The notes beneath the pieces are model-generated. The model was given only the letters and a program-made list of their open reading frames with translations, made no database searches and was not told the origin of the DNA. Positions 10,201-18,462 of a DNA stretch of 64,000 bases are shown one piece after another. Each line of letters begins with the position of its first letter. The stretch's first letter is position 1. A program made the position numbers and the translations under genes. Origin of the DNA: Labrenzia sp. PHM005 (GTDB lineage: Bacteria > Pseudomonadota > Alphaproteobacteria > Rhizobiales > Stappiaceae); NCBI RefSeq assembly GCF_006517275.1, contig NZ_CP041191.1:2785001-2849000 (forward strand), written 5' to 3'.

Positions 10201-10315
10201 TGAGGATTTGTCGCTCGCTAACCTGACAGCGGCAGACTGGAACACTGTTGTGTCCGATGCCGGAGGCGTCGCTGACCAGCTTCGTGCTCTCGGAAACACA
10301 GACTTCCTATTGTGA
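7274..10315 (+). CDS. Large modular repeat protein with possible lysozyme-like head, putative type I secretion substrate
   Basis: A 1013-residue acidic protein. Residues 1-235 form a globular head with an FESGWD motif, then QNSLGFVGFQFGEALLIDLGYY and IMAAAHLRGAWG. This spacing resembles lysozyme/transglycosylase-like folds (catalytic Glu, a GxxQ-like turn, an AAHL helix), but enzymatic activity is inference. Six diverged repeats of about 85-95 residues follow (about 268-355, 417-503, 527-617, 650-733, 740-833, 906-1004) with the pattern xxITWxWGxD..VSNFdP...I.. and ending LQGVxLxDLsxxNF. The linkers are low-complexity: Gly/Thr/Pro (240-262), a PDPVDP run (360-402) and a DMPD run (508-524). 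There is no N-terminal signal peptide. The C-terminus, NTDFLL, is short and hydrophobic, as in many type I secreted proteins, but canonical GGxGxDxxx RTX repeats are absent. A strong terminator follows. Confidence 0.75.
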   Translation: MAGTYQDFLSALLAFESGWDRARYDAGIIQDWQLDQWAGGPVQNRFPQYSSWSQLTDAEWETMAYQSQNSLGFVGFQFGEALLIDLGYYDDTVFYGNGAATNTWDGTWTGKNGVNSFADFTTKAAQVVAIQEAFGYNLQVIENQLANSGQSLSDYIGQTATYTQNGQTVTVELTLTGIMAAAHLRGAWGTASLLQSGAVSTDEYGTSILQYMEQFGGFDVPTVAEAIAFYESRLTGDEGLGTPDGGTPGTPGTPGNGGNGSADVDEGSADVVITWSWGQDTVVSNFDPATGSIFVDWIGAAELTVTQTATGVVFAVASNNQTATLQGVQLSDLSPSNFTVLDSGTASKIFGLIGQDSGTPDPEVPVDPDPVDPDPEVPVDPDPVDPDPVDPDPVDPAPAPPTDPGSWNGTAGVTAANASVVITWAWGTDRVVSNFNPQSDTIFIDWFGPDAIDVTEVNGNVIFTMASNNQTVTLQGVTLNDLSASNFTIQSTETGREILSQVGTGSGPGTPDMPDNPDMPDMPDGAQMIMIMPNSPSRVIPDFDPAGGDMLHLEAGVIAERLEIQDTANGLTVTVYTATGEVANTTVLTDVSLADMTMSNFMLAEESALNEVASLLGQTIETPDAGGFDVIYDADGSNTPVPSGASDLGGVKWAAEFGKDDIVGFNPAADQLDFGNASVHGLILNMTPNGEPIVDNPWGPDMQILQGVQLADLTIESFGVVGNEHLRQDLGGVLSWEKGIGPRDGDTVYIRSHEYGQAEVINGFDPATQKISFLYFGTRERLSVEDTPNGMVISVLPSGQSFTFTGVQKADLIPGNLEFHFDQVMEDNLEAPFGIDQNDVSLVSREALLTPEAPAGQGTDGFQVREGVGAVPGTGTPDTQDAPDTSDTSEVPTPPATTVPPSTSDMINLGSGADTVAITWDWGREVSVLNFDASEDLLDFSSLSANDISLQEIGTDLTITVQNNGGHTYVLENIQAEDLSLANLTAADWNTVVSDAGGVADQLRALGNTDFLL

Positions 10316-10361
10316 GATAACGAAGTGTTTTGAGCGCCGCGAAGAGCGCATGCTCAAACTT

Positions 10362-10389
10362 ACGCCGCGGTTTTTCCGCGGCGTTTTTT
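10362..10389 (+). terminator. Rho-independent terminator after the repeat-protein gene
   Basis: ACGCCGCGG at 10362-10370 pairs perfectly with CCGCGGCGT at 10376-10384 around a TTTTT loop, followed by a run of T to 10389. It lies 47 bases after the stop codon. Confidence 0.9.
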
Positions 10390-10558
10390 GTATCCACAAG
10401 TCTTTGAGGTAGGCGGAAGTCTGGGCTTCTCATCGCTGCGCCCGCGTCAAACCTCCGTATTTCTGCGACTCCGATTCTACAATTCTGTCAAGGCTTCATT
10501 AAGCATGTTGGGCGTAAGGTCGCTCGACGGGGTCGTGTGCGATCAAATCGACCAGGAA

Positions 10559-10614
10559 TCCATGAGATTCCATTGACCGCCCATGAAAACCCATGGTATC
10601 CCATAGTTACCCAG
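10559..10614 (-). promoter_or_regulatory. MraZ-box array, TGGGN repeats on the minus strand
   Basis: On the plus strand CCCAT occurs at 10580, 10590 and 10600 and CCCAG at 10610, exactly 10 bases apart. Two weaker TCCAT copies lie at 10559 and 10569. Read on the minus strand this is TGGG-N6 repeated, the TGGGN plus 5-base spacer pattern known for the MraZ operator. It is centred about 190 bases before the mraZ start and would allow MraZ autoregulation of the dcw cluster. Confidence 0.75.
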
Positions 10615-10728
10615 AATGGGGAGTGCGGGCCCGTATGTATTGGGCTCAGGACATGACTTAACGAGCTGGCAAGAGCTGCCGTCGCAATTTGCATGTCCTG
10701 ACAGGGTTCAGCCCGTTTCTTTCATTCA

Positions 10729-10743
10729 TGGGTGTTTATGGGG
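10729..10743 (+). promoter_or_regulatory. Forward pair of MraZ-box repeats before mraZ
   Basis: TGGGT at 10729-10733 and TGGGG at 10739-10743 are separated by five bases, the spacing of MraZ operator repeats. They lie 32 bases before the mraZ ATG, in the opposite orientation to the larger array upstream. Confidence 0.5.
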
Positions 10744-10775
10744 TTTGAGCGGACGGGGGTCCGCGGCGGGGATGT

Positions 10776-11243
10776 ATGGCCGGCTTTGTTTCGCATTTTA
10801 CCAACCGGCTGGATGCCAAGGGTCGCGTGTCGATCCCGGCAGCCTTCCGCGCGGTATTGGCGAGAGACGGGTTTGAAGGTCTTTATTGTATCTCATCAGC
10901 GCATTGCCCGGCAGTGGATGCCGGCGGCAATCAGCTTGTTGAAGAGATCCAGAACCGCGCCCAGCAATTTGCCAAACTCACCCCGGACCACGACATGCTG
11001 GCTGCAGCGCTTTTTGGCGCCAGTGAGATCATCAAGATCGATGGAGATGGCCGGATGATCCTCTCCGATATGATCCGGGATCACGCGGGTTTGACCGATC
11101 AGGTCACCTTTGTCGGCATGGATTACAAGTTTCAGATCTGGGAACCGGAAAAGTTCCGCGAGTATCGCGCAGAGGCCCAAAAGCGCGCGCTCGCAATGCT
11201 GTCGGGTCAACTCCCGGCATCCTCACAAGGAGAGCCAGTATGA
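10776..11243 (+). CDS. mraZ: Transcriptional regulator MraZ
   Basis: A 155-residue DNA-binding protein of the AbrB-like swapped-hairpin fold, which forms ring-shaped oligomers and represses the dcw cluster. The start [25 protein letters not shown] is the typical first MraZ half. The second half repeats the signature as [24 protein letters not shown] (about 88-111). It is the first gene of the cluster and overlaps rsmH by four bases (ATGA). The start at 10776 gives the conserved MAGFVSHF; a nearby ATG at 10772 is out of frame. Two sets of TGGGN repeats upstream make autoregulation likely. Confidence 0.96.
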   Translation: MAGFVSHFTNRLDAKGRVSIPAAFRAVLARDGFEGLYCISSAHCPAVDAGGNQLVEEIQNRAQQFAKLTPDHDMLAAALFGASEIIKIDGDGRMILSDMIRDHAGLTDQVTFVGMDYKFQIWEPEKFREYRAEAQKRALAMLSGQLPASSQGEPV

Positions 11244-12280
11244 TGGCGCTCGGCGACAAGAAGGACGTTCTTGACGCTGGCGGACCAGAGCGCCACGTGC
11301 CGGTTCTCCTCGATGAGGTTCTGGAATGGCTTGCTCCGCAGCCTGGAAAGGTCATCGTCGACGGGACATTCGGGGCAGGTGGCTATTCCCGCAAGCTTTT
11401 GGACGCTGGCGCAACGGTGGTCGGTATCGACCGGGATCCGGATGCGATCGCTGGTGGACAGGAGCTGGTCAAGCAATCTGAGGGCCGGCTCATCCTGGTG
11501 CCTGGTCAATTTGCCGATCTTGAAACCCATGCCCGCGACAACGGGTTTGACGGCGTAGATGGCGTCGTTCTCGATCTCGGCGTATCGTCCATGCAGTTGG
11601 ATGAAGCTGACCGGGGTTTTTCTTTCCTGCGGGATGGGCCGCTCGACATGCGGATGGAGCAGGCGGGGCCGTCGGCGGCCGATGTCGTCAATGAGCTGCC
11701 GGTGCGCGACCTCATCCGGATTATCGGTCTTTTGGGCGAGGAAAAACGCGCCACATCTGTCGCGCATGCCATAGACAATGCGCGTAAGGAAAAGCCGTTT
11801 TCCCGAACGCTTGAGCTCGCCAATTTGATCGAGAAGGTGCTGGGCCGGTCGCCGAAGAAGGCTCAGATCCATCCGGCAACCCGGACGTTTCAGGCGCTCC
11901 GGATTTACGTGAATGGCGAATTACATCAGGCGGCAAAGGCTTTAGGGGCAGCTGAGCAGATTTTGAAGCCGGGCGGTCGCCTTGTTCTGGTGAGCTTCCA
12001 TTCGCTGGAAGACCGGATTGTCAAAAGGTTCTTCCAGGATCGCACCAAAACACGGGGCGGTGGGTCGCGGCATATGCCGGAAGAAGAAGTGCCGCCGGCA
12101 ACATTTGAAAATCTGACACGCAAGGCCGTCGAGGCGCGAGATACGGAGACCGATGCCAATCCCCGTGCACGCTCGGCCAAGCTGCGCGCTGGGCGCCGCA
12201 CAGATGCTCCAGCCCGCGAGCTGGACATTCATGCGGCCGGCGTGCCGCGCCTTGCAGCATTTCATGGGCTAGGGGGCTGA
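11240..12280 (+). CDS. rsmH: 16S rRNA (cytosine(1402)-N4)-methyltransferase RsmH (MraW)
   Basis: A 346-residue SAM-dependent enzyme that methylates N4 of C1402 in the ribosomal P site. The N-terminus shows [13 protein letters not shown], then the SAM-binding [15 protein letters not shown] and [35 protein letters not shown] and the C-terminal [18 protein letters not shown] are family signatures. The basic tail after residue 290 ([12 protein letters not shown]) is also typical. It overlaps mraZ by four bases and is followed by ftsL one base after its stop. Confidence 0.97.
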   Translation: MMALGDKKDVLDAGGPERHVPVLLDEVLEWLAPQPGKVIVDGTFGAGGYSRKLLDAGATVVGIDRDPDAIAGGQELVKQSEGRLILVPGQFADLETHARDNGFDGVDGVVLDLGVSSMQLDEADRGFSFLRDGPLDMRMEQAGPSAADVVNELPVRDLIRIIGLLGEEKRATSVAHAIDNARKEKPFSRTLELANLIEKVLGRSPKKAQIHPATRTFQALRIYVNGELHQAAKALGAAEQILKPGGRLVLVSFHSLEDRIVKRFFQDRTKTRGGGSRHMPEEEVPPATFENLTRKAVEARDTETDANPRARSAKLRAGRRTDAPARELDIHAAGVPRLAAFHGLGG

Positions 12281-12281
12281 T

Positions 12282-12638
12282 ATGGTTCGAGTGCTCAACA
12301 TCTTGTTCGTTGTGGCCGTCGTTATCGGTGCGGCGACCGTTTACGACCTGAAGATGGCTGCCACGAAATCGGCAGAAAAAGTTGCGGAACTGCAGCGGCA
12401 AATCGATGAAGAGCGCGATGCCATCCGGCATTTGCGGGCTGAGTGGAGCCTGCTGAACAAACCGGATCGGCTGCAGAACCTCGTTGAGCGTTACAACGAT
12501 TATCTTCAGCTGGAACCGTTGGAAGTTAAGCAGATCGTGATGCCGGACGAGCTTCCGGCACGTCCGGTCATTCTGGAGCCGGTCGGCGGTGCGGACCAGA
12601 TGGGCGGCTATGCCGGCTCTTCGGCGATGATCAGGTAG
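12282..12638 (+). CDS. ftsL: Cell division protein FtsL-like
   Basis: A 118-residue bitopic inner-membrane protein, recognised mainly by position and architecture because FtsL is poorly conserved. A short cytoplasmic start and one membrane helix (VLNILFVVAVVIGAATVY, about 4-21) precede a coiled coil (SAEKVAELQRQIDEERDAIRHLRAEW, about 28-53), with LLNKPDRLQNLVERY following as in alphaproteobacterial FtsL. In the divisome FtsL joins FtsB and FtsQ and activates FtsWI. The gene starts one base after rsmH and ends 12 bases before ftsI. Confidence 0.88.
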   Translation: MVRVLNILFVVAVVIGAATVYDLKMAATKSAEKVAELQRQIDEERDAIRHLRAEWSLLNKPDRLQNLVERYNDYLQLEPLEVKQIVMPDELPARPVILEPVGGADQMGGYAGSSAMIR

Positions 12639-12650
12639 GGGCTTTCGGCA

Positions 12651-14363
12651 ATGACTTTGGCACATGAACCAGCAAGCTTTCTCCAGGTCCGGCGGGCTCA
12701 ACCCCGAGCGGTGCGCAGCTCTGTTTCATCGAGCGCAGTAAAATCGCGGGTCTATCTGGCGATGATCGCCTTTGCGTGTGTTTATGCCGCGATTGGCGGA
12801 CGTCTGATTTATCTGGCACAAATGGATGAAGCGCCGTCCCGGGCCTGGATTTCCGCCCAGGATTCCATTGCCGCGTCCCGGCCGGACCTGATTGACCGCA
12901 ACGGCGAAATTCTCGCGACCGATATCAAGACCGCGTCCCTTTATGCCGAACCGCGCCGGATCATCGATGTCGATGAGGCTGTTGAGGGTCTCACCCGCGT
13001 TCTGCCGGAACTGGACGAGGCTCTTGTCCGCCGCCGCCTGGAAAGTGGTGCCGGTTTTGTCTGGTTGAAGCGGGAAATGACGCCGGATAAGGCGGAAGAA
13101 GTACACGATCTCGGTCTACCTGGTGTCGGGTTCCTGTCTGAAAATCAGCGTTTTTACCCAGGTGGTCCGACCGCCGGCCACATCGTGGGTGCTGTGAACG
13201 TCGACAACCAGGGCCTCAGCGGAATTGAAAAATACGTCGACGATCAATGGCTCGGTGATCTGCAGTCCGTCGGATTTGCAGCAGGCCGCTCAATGGAGCC
13301 AGTGCGCTTGTCGGTCGATCTGCGGGTCCAGCATGTCGTGCGCGACGAACTCGTTAAAGCGATGGAGCGCTACAAGGCCATCGCCGCAGCTGGCATCGTC
13401 TTGGACGCCAAGACCGGCGAAGTCGTCGCCATGTCGTCATTGCCGGACTATGATCCGAACGATCGCGCAGAGGCACTGGAGCGGGATCGGCTTAACCGCG
13501 CGACCGGTGGCGTCTTCGAAATGGGATCGGTGTTCAAGGCCTTCACAACGGCGATGGCCTTAGATTCGGGGGCGGTTACCATCAATGACAGCTTCGATGC
13601 GACCCGTCCGATCCGCGCTGCGGGTCGTACGATTACCGATTTCCACGGGAAAAACCGCATCCTGTCTGTGCCGGAAATCTTCATCTATTCATCCAACATC
13701 GGCACCGCCAAAATGATGCTGGCAACGGGTGTTGCTCGCCAGAAAGAATTCCTCGGCCGGTTGCATTTGACCAAGCGCTTGCAGACAGAACTCCCGGAAA
13801 ATGCTGCTCCGCTGCTGCCGCCCAAATGGAACGAACTGGCCGCGATGACCATCTCCTTCGGGCACGGTTTGTCGGTCACGCCGATGCAAACCGCCGTTGC
13901 CGCTGCGGCAATGGTGAACGGTGGATCCTTGCTGCCGCCGACCTTTATGCCGCGTACTCCAGATGAAGTTAACGCGCTGAAAAAACAGGTCATTTCTCCA
14001 GAAGTCAGCCGCATGATGCGCTATCTGTTCCGCCTGAATGTCTTGTCTGGATCCGGCCGCCGCGCCGACGTTCCTGGCTACACTGTTGGCGGGAAAACAG
14101 GGACAGCAGAGAAGATCGAAAACGGTGTTTATGTGAACAACAAGCGCCGCAATTCCTTCTTGTCAGCTTTCCCAATGGATGACCCGAGATACGTGGTTCT
14201 GGTTGTTGTGGATGAGCCAAAACCGGAACGGGAAGGCATTGGCGCTACAGCTGGTTTGAACGCCGGCCCGACCGCCGGATCCATCATTCGCCGGGCCGCT
14301 CCAATGCTTGGCGTGATGCCGCGGTTCGGTAAAGGGGATGAACCGATCGAAATTTCCTATTAA
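12651..14363 (+). CDS. ftsI: Peptidoglycan transpeptidase FtsI (PBP3)
   Basis: A 570-residue class B penicillin-binding protein that cross-links septal peptidoglycan together with FtsW. A membrane anchor lies at about 33-56. The dimerisation domain begins with RPDLIDRNGEILATD (77-91). The transpeptidase motifs are intact: SVFK at 293-296 (nucleophile Ser293), SSN at 347-349 and KTG at 482-484. It is the fourth gene of the cluster, with ftsL 12 bases upstream. A gap of about 100 bases before murE contains no recognised gene. Confidence 0.97.
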   Translation: MTLAHEPASFLQVRRAQPRAVRSSVSSSAVKSRVYLAMIAFACVYAAIGGRLIYLAQMDEAPSRAWISAQDSIAASRPDLIDRNGEILATDIKTASLYAEPRRIIDVDEAVEGLTRVLPELDEALVRRRLESGAGFVWLKREMTPDKAEEVHDLGLPGVGFLSENQRFYPGGPTAGHIVGAVNVDNQGLSGIEKYVDDQWLGDLQSVGFAAGRSMEPVRLSVDLRVQHVVRDELVKAMERYKAIAAAGIVLDAKTGEVVAMSSLPDYDPNDRAEALERDRLNRATGGVFEMGSVFKAFTTAMALDSGAVTINDSFDATRPIRAAGRTITDFHGKNRILSVPEIFIYSSNIGTAKMMLATGVARQKEFLGRLHLTKRLQTELPENAAPLLPPKWNELAAMTISFGHGLSVTPMQTAVAAAAMVNGGSLLPPTFMPRTPDEVNALKKQVISPEVSRMMRYLFRLNVLSGSGRRADVPGYTVGGKTGTAEKIENGVYVNNKRRNSFLSAFPMDDPRYVVLVVVDEPKPEREGIGATAGLNAGPTAGSIIRRAAPMLGVMPRFGKGDEPIEISY

Positions 14364-14467
14364 GGAGACACTTGGGAAGTTGATTGGTCCGGCGGGGTCG
14401 CAGCCGTAATCCGGTTCAAACATAAGCTTCCGACTAAGACGACGCACGAACCGGATGATCGGATGTT

Positions 14468-15937
14468 ATGCACCTTGAGCACTTAGCCGACGGCATGGAT
14501 TTGCCGGATACGGCAAAAGGCCTTTCGATTTCAGGGCTGACGGCAGACAGCCGCAAAGTTCAGCCGGGTTTCCTGTTTGCTGCCTTCAAAGGCTCCACAG
14601 TCGATGGCGTGCGCTTCGTGCCGAAAGCGGTCGAAGCCGGTGCGGTTGCGATCCTGTGTTCCAACGATGCTGCAGATACCGTGCGTGCGCAGGTTCCGGC
14701 CTCCGTGGCTGTGCTGAGTTCTGAAGAGCCACGTCTCACATTCGCGAGAATGGCGGCCAGGTATTTTGGACGCCAACCGGACACAATCGTCGCGGTCACC
14801 GGTACCGCCGGAAAGACGTCTGTTGCTCATTTTGTCCGTCAGATTTTTCAAGCCGCTGGGCATCCCTCAGCCAGCCTCGGCACGCTCGGGATCATAAAGC
14901 CGGGTGGTGAGAGTTACGGCGGTCTGACAACACCTGATCCAGTGGCACTGCAGAAAGATCTCGCGGAGCTTTCGGACGAAGGCATTCAATATGCGGCCCT
15001 GGAGGCGTCGTCTCACGGTCTGGATCAATACCGTCTGGATGGCGTTCAGCTGACGGCGGCCGCCTTTACCAATCTCGGTCGGGATCATATGGATTACCAT
15101 CCGACCATTGAAGACTACCTTCAAGCCAAGCTGCGCCTCTTTGAAGAGTTGTTGCCCGCTGGCGGGACAGTTGTTGTTGATCCGGGCGAAACATATGCCG
15201 ACCGGATTTTGGACATTGCCGCAAATCGGAAGTTGCCTGTCTTTACCGTTGGAGAGACAGGGCAGGATCTCAAGCTGACCGGCTTGAAGCCAAGTGGCGC
15301 AGGCCAGGAGCTGACGATCGAGACAGCGCGCGGTGAATACAAAATTACCTTGCCGCTGATCGGCCGCTTCCAGGTGTCCAATGCCTTGATTGCTGCTGGC
15401 CTTGCGATTGCGGCCGGCAACGATACCGGCGCTACCCTACGGGCTCTGGAAAACCTGAAAGGCGCACCGGGACGTTTGGAACTTGCTGGCCAAACAGTCT
15501 CCGGCGGCCTTGTCTTCATTGACTATGCTCATAAGCCGGATGCCCTGGATAAGGCGCTTGCGGCCTTGAAGCCTTTTGCTAACGGCAAACTGTCTGTCGT
15601 GGTTGGCGCAGGCGGTGACCGGGACCCCGGGAAACGGCCGCTGATGGGTGAGGCCGCCGCCCGGCATGCGGATCTTGTGATCGTGACGGATGACAATCCA
15701 AGATCCGAGGAACCAGCGGCAATTCGCAAAGCCGTATTGCAAGGCGCGCCGAGCGGATTGGAAATCGGCGACCGGGCCGAAGCCATCGCCGAAGGGGTCA
15801 AGCGCCTGAAATCCGGTGATATCCTGTGTGTTGCCGGCAAAGGTCACGAAACCGGCCAGATTGTTGGCGACACAGTGATTCCGTTCTCGGACCACGACGC
15901 CGTTCGCAGCGCCATCAGCCAACTGGGAAACACATGA
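14468..15937 (+). CDS. murE: UDP-MurNAc-L-Ala-D-Glu:meso-DAP ligase MurE
   Basis: A 489-residue cytoplasmic Mur ligase that adds meso-diaminopimelate to the peptidoglycan stem peptide. The ATP-binding loop is TGTAGKTS at 111-118 (one substitution from the usual TGTNGKT: Ala replaces Asn). The DDNPRSEEP motif at about 402-410 is the DNPR signature that selects meso-DAP over lysine. Substrate motifs GLTTPDP and EASSHGL are present. The stop overlaps the murF start (ATGA). Confidence 0.97.
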   Translation: MHLEHLADGMDLPDTAKGLSISGLTADSRKVQPGFLFAAFKGSTVDGVRFVPKAVEAGAVAILCSNDAADTVRAQVPASVAVLSSEEPRLTFARMAARYFGRQPDTIVAVTGTAGKTSVAHFVRQIFQAAGHPSASLGTLGIIKPGGESYGGLTTPDPVALQKDLAELSDEGIQYAALEASSHGLDQYRLDGVQLTAAAFTNLGRDHMDYHPTIEDYLQAKLRLFEELLPAGGTVVVDPGETYADRILDIAANRKLPVFTVGETGQDLKLTGLKPSGAGQELTIETARGEYKITLPLIGRFQVSNALIAAGLAIAAGNDTGATLRALENLKGAPGRLELAGQTVSGGLVFIDYAHKPDALDKALAALKPFANGKLSVVVGAGGDRDPGKRPLMGEAAARHADLVIVTDDNPRSEEPAAIRKAVLQGAPSGLEIGDRAEAIAEGVKRLKSGDILCVAGKGHETGQIVGDTVIPFSDHDAVRSAISQLGNT

Positions 15938-17364
15938 GCGATCCGCTTTGGACATCTGAAGCCTTTATCGAAGCCTGCGGCGGAACTGCCAAGGGGGATG
16001 TTGGCGCCGAGATCACCGGAATTTCCATCGATAGCCGGAGCCTGGAGCCGGGCGATGCCTTCATTGCAATCAAGGGCGACCGGCTGGACGGACATGACTA
16101 TGTCGCAGCTGCTTTGGAAGCGGGCGCGTCTTTGGCGCTCGTTGCCGAAAGCCGCTTGGAAGAGTTGCCGGAAGACGGCCGCTACGTGGTAGTTGAAGAC
16201 CCGCTGGAAGCCATGCGCGCGCTAGGAATTGCTGCCCGGGCCCGCACGGAAGCACGTATAGTTGCGGTAACCGGGTCTGTCGGCAAAACCGGCACCAAGG
16301 AAGCGCTGCGGCTGGCGTTGGAACCCTCCGGAAAGGTGCATGCGTCCGTTGCATCCTTCAACAATCACTGGGGGGTGCCGCTGACGCTCGCCCGGATGCC
16401 GGCCGATACGGAATACGGTATTTTTGAAATCGGCATGAACCATGCCGGAGAGATCACGCCGCTGGTCAAAATGGTCCGGCCGCATGTGGCGGTGATCACC
16501 ACAGTTGAGGCTGTTCACATCGAGTTCTTCGAATCTGTCGAAAAGATCGCCCAGGCCAAAGCCGAGATTTTCGATGGCCTGGAGCCGGGCGGTGTTGCAA
16601 TCCTCAACAAGGACAACAAACAATACGATCTCCTGCGGTTCCTGGCTGTGACCGCGGGTGTGCCGACCGTTCACACTTTCGGTCAGAGTGGGTCTGAGGA
16701 CAGCTCGCTCAAACTGACTGTGCCGACCGGTGAAGGCACCAGCGTGGAAGCGTCTATTCTGGGCCGGGATGTCTCTTACGGCATCGGCGCGCCGGGCAGC
16801 CATCACGTTCAAAACAGCCTTGCAGTCCTGACGGCCGTTGCCGATCTTGGCGCGGATCTGGATCTTGGGGCGGCAGCACTTGGCGCCATGCGCGCGCCGA
16901 AAGGACGTGGCGAACGGTGTTTGCTGACTGTGGGGACTGGCGAAGTCGAATTGATCGACGAGAGCTACAATGCCAATCCCGCGTCCATGCGGGCTGCCTT
17001 TTCCGTTCTGGGGCAGGCTGAACCCGGCAGTTCTGGCCGGCGCATTGCTGTGATTGGCGATATGCGCGAACTCGGTACAGAGGCCGACCGGCTGCACGCC
17101 GATTTGGCTGCGCCAATCACCGAGGCGGCCATCGATCAGGTCTACTGCGCCGGACCGCACATGGATGCGCTCTGGCAAAAACTTCCGGAGGCTCTTAAGG
17201 CGCATTACCGCGAAGAGGCCAAAGATCTGGCTGATCTGTTGACCAAGGAAGTGCAGCCCGGTGATGTGGTGATGATCAAAGGATCATTGGGAACCCGCAT
17301 GGGGCCGCTTGTCGAAGCGTTGAAAAAAGAATATCCGCCTGCGGACAGCACCGAAGCGGCGTGA
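15934..17364 (+). CDS. murF: UDP-MurNAc-tripeptide:D-Ala-D-Ala ligase MurF
   Basis: A 476-residue ligase that adds D-Ala-D-Ala, finishing the UDP-MurNAc pentapeptide. The ATP loop [11 protein letters not shown] lies at 113-123, followed by [26 protein letters not shown] (metal/uridine contacts) and the C-terminal [15 protein letters not shown]. The frame is open to 15826, but the ATG at 15934 fits the family's N-terminus and gives the usual four-base overlap with murE. Ten bases separate it from mraY. Confidence 0.97.
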   Translation: MSDPLWTSEAFIEACGGTAKGDVGAEITGISIDSRSLEPGDAFIAIKGDRLDGHDYVAAALEAGASLALVAESRLEELPEDGRYVVVEDPLEAMRALGIAARARTEARIVAVTGSVGKTGTKEALRLALEPSGKVHASVASFNNHWGVPLTLARMPADTEYGIFEIGMNHAGEITPLVKMVRPHVAVITTVEAVHIEFFESVEKIAQAKAEIFDGLEPGGVAILNKDNKQYDLLRFLAVTAGVPTVHTFGQSGSEDSSLKLTVPTGEGTSVEASILGRDVSYGIGAPGSHHVQNSLAVLTAVADLGADLDLGAAALGAMRAPKGRGERCLLTVGTGEVELIDESYNANPASMRAAFSVLGQAEPGSSGRRIAVIGDMRELGTEADRLHADLAAPITEAAIDQVYCAGPHMDALWQKLPEALKAHYREEAKDLADLLTKEVQPGDVVMIKGSLGTRMGPLVEALKKEYPPADSTEAA

Positions 17365-17374
17365 AGGACACCTG

Positions 17375-18457
17375 ATGTTTTATTATCTCGGCCAGTTTGC
17401 CGATCAAATTTCTGCTCTGAATGTTTTCCGGTACATCACGTTCCGGACCGGCGCAGCAATCATGACAGCGCTGTTCTTCGTTTTTCTCTTCGGGCCTAAG
17501 ATTATTTCCAGCCTGCGCATCCGTCAGGGGCATGGCCAACCGATCCGTGCGGATGGGCCTGAAAGCCATCTGACCAAAAAAGGCACCCCGACAATGGGCG
17601 GGTTGATGATCCTTTCCGGTGCGTTGGTGGCCGCATTGCTCTGGTCGGACCTCAGCAATCCTTATGTCTGGGTGGTTATCGGCGTAACCGTCGGCTTCGG
17701 CGCGATTGGATTTTATGACGACTATTTGAAAGTGACGAAGTCCTCGCACAAGGGATTCGGCGGTAAGGCGCGCCTTGGATTGGAGTTCTTGATTGCCGCG
17801 ACCGCTGCCTTTTCGGTCACGATCCTGGATACATCTGAATTCTCGTCCGCGATCACCTTTCCCTTCCTGAAGGATTTCACGCTTAACCTTGGGATCATCT
17901 TCATCCCGTTCGCAGCGTTCGTGATGGTTGGGGCCGGCAATGCGGTGAACCTGACCGACGGTCTGGATGGGCTCGCGATTGTCCCGGTGATGATCGCTTG
18001 TGCTTCTTTCGGCCTGATCGCGTATCTGTCCGGTAACGCTGTCTTCGCAAATTACCTGCAGATCCATCATGTCTCTGGGACAGGCGAATTGGCGGTGATC
18101 TGCGGGGCGGTGATCGGGGCAGGTCTCGGGTTCTTGTGGTTCAACGCACCGCCCGCCGCGATCTTCATGGGGGATACCGGGTCTTTGGCGCTTGGCGGCA
18201 TGATCGGTGCGATCGCCGTTGCCACCAAACACGAAATCGTGCTGGCGATCATCGGTGGCTTGTTTGTGCTGGAGGCGGTGTCCGTGATTGTCCAGGTTAT
18301 GTCGTTCAAGCTGACCGGCAAACGGGTGTTCCGCATGGCACCGATCCATCACCATTTTGAAATCCAGGGTTGGACGGAAAGCCAGGTGGTGATCCGCTTC
18401 TGGATTATCTCGGTCGTCCTTGCCCTCATCGGCCTTGCCACGTTGAAGCTGAGGTAA
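17375..18457 (+). CDS. mraY: Phospho-MurNAc-pentapeptide transferase MraY
   Basis: A 360-residue integral membrane enzyme (about 10 helices) that moves phospho-MurNAc-pentapeptide onto undecaprenyl phosphate, making lipid I. Signatures are [12 protein letters not shown] (about 67-78), FYDDYLKV (the catalytic Asp pair), [10 protein letters not shown] (metal-binding Asp) and [13 protein letters not shown] near the C-terminus (the HHH motif). The gap to murD is five bases, so the two are probably translated together. Confidence 0.98.
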   Translation: MFYYLGQFADQISALNVFRYITFRTGAAIMTALFFVFLFGPKIISSLRIRQGHGQPIRADGPESHLTKKGTPTMGGLMILSGALVAALLWSDLSNPYVWVVIGVTVGFGAIGFYDDYLKVTKSSHKGFGGKARLGLEFLIAATAAFSVTILDTSEFSSAITFPFLKDFTLNLGIIFIPFAAFVMVGAGNAVNLTDGLDGLAIVPVMIACASFGLIAYLSGNAVFANYLQIHHVSGTGELAVICGAVIGAGLGFLWFNAPPAAIFMGDTGSLALGGMIGAIAVATKHEIVLAIIGGLFVLEAVSVIVQVMSFKLTGKRVFRMAPIHHHFEIQGWTESQVVIRFWIISVVLALIGLATLKLR

Positions 18458-18462
18458 GGCGC

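Larger units (their letters stand above)
10316..10775. other. Intergenic region upstream of the dcw cluster
   Basis: This 460-base region contains the terminator of the repeat-protein gene (10362-10389), the reverse-oriented MraZ-box array (10559-10614) and a forward MraZ-box pair (10729-10743) just before mraZ. It presumably holds the main dcw promoter. No protein gene was recognised in it. Confidence 0.7.
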
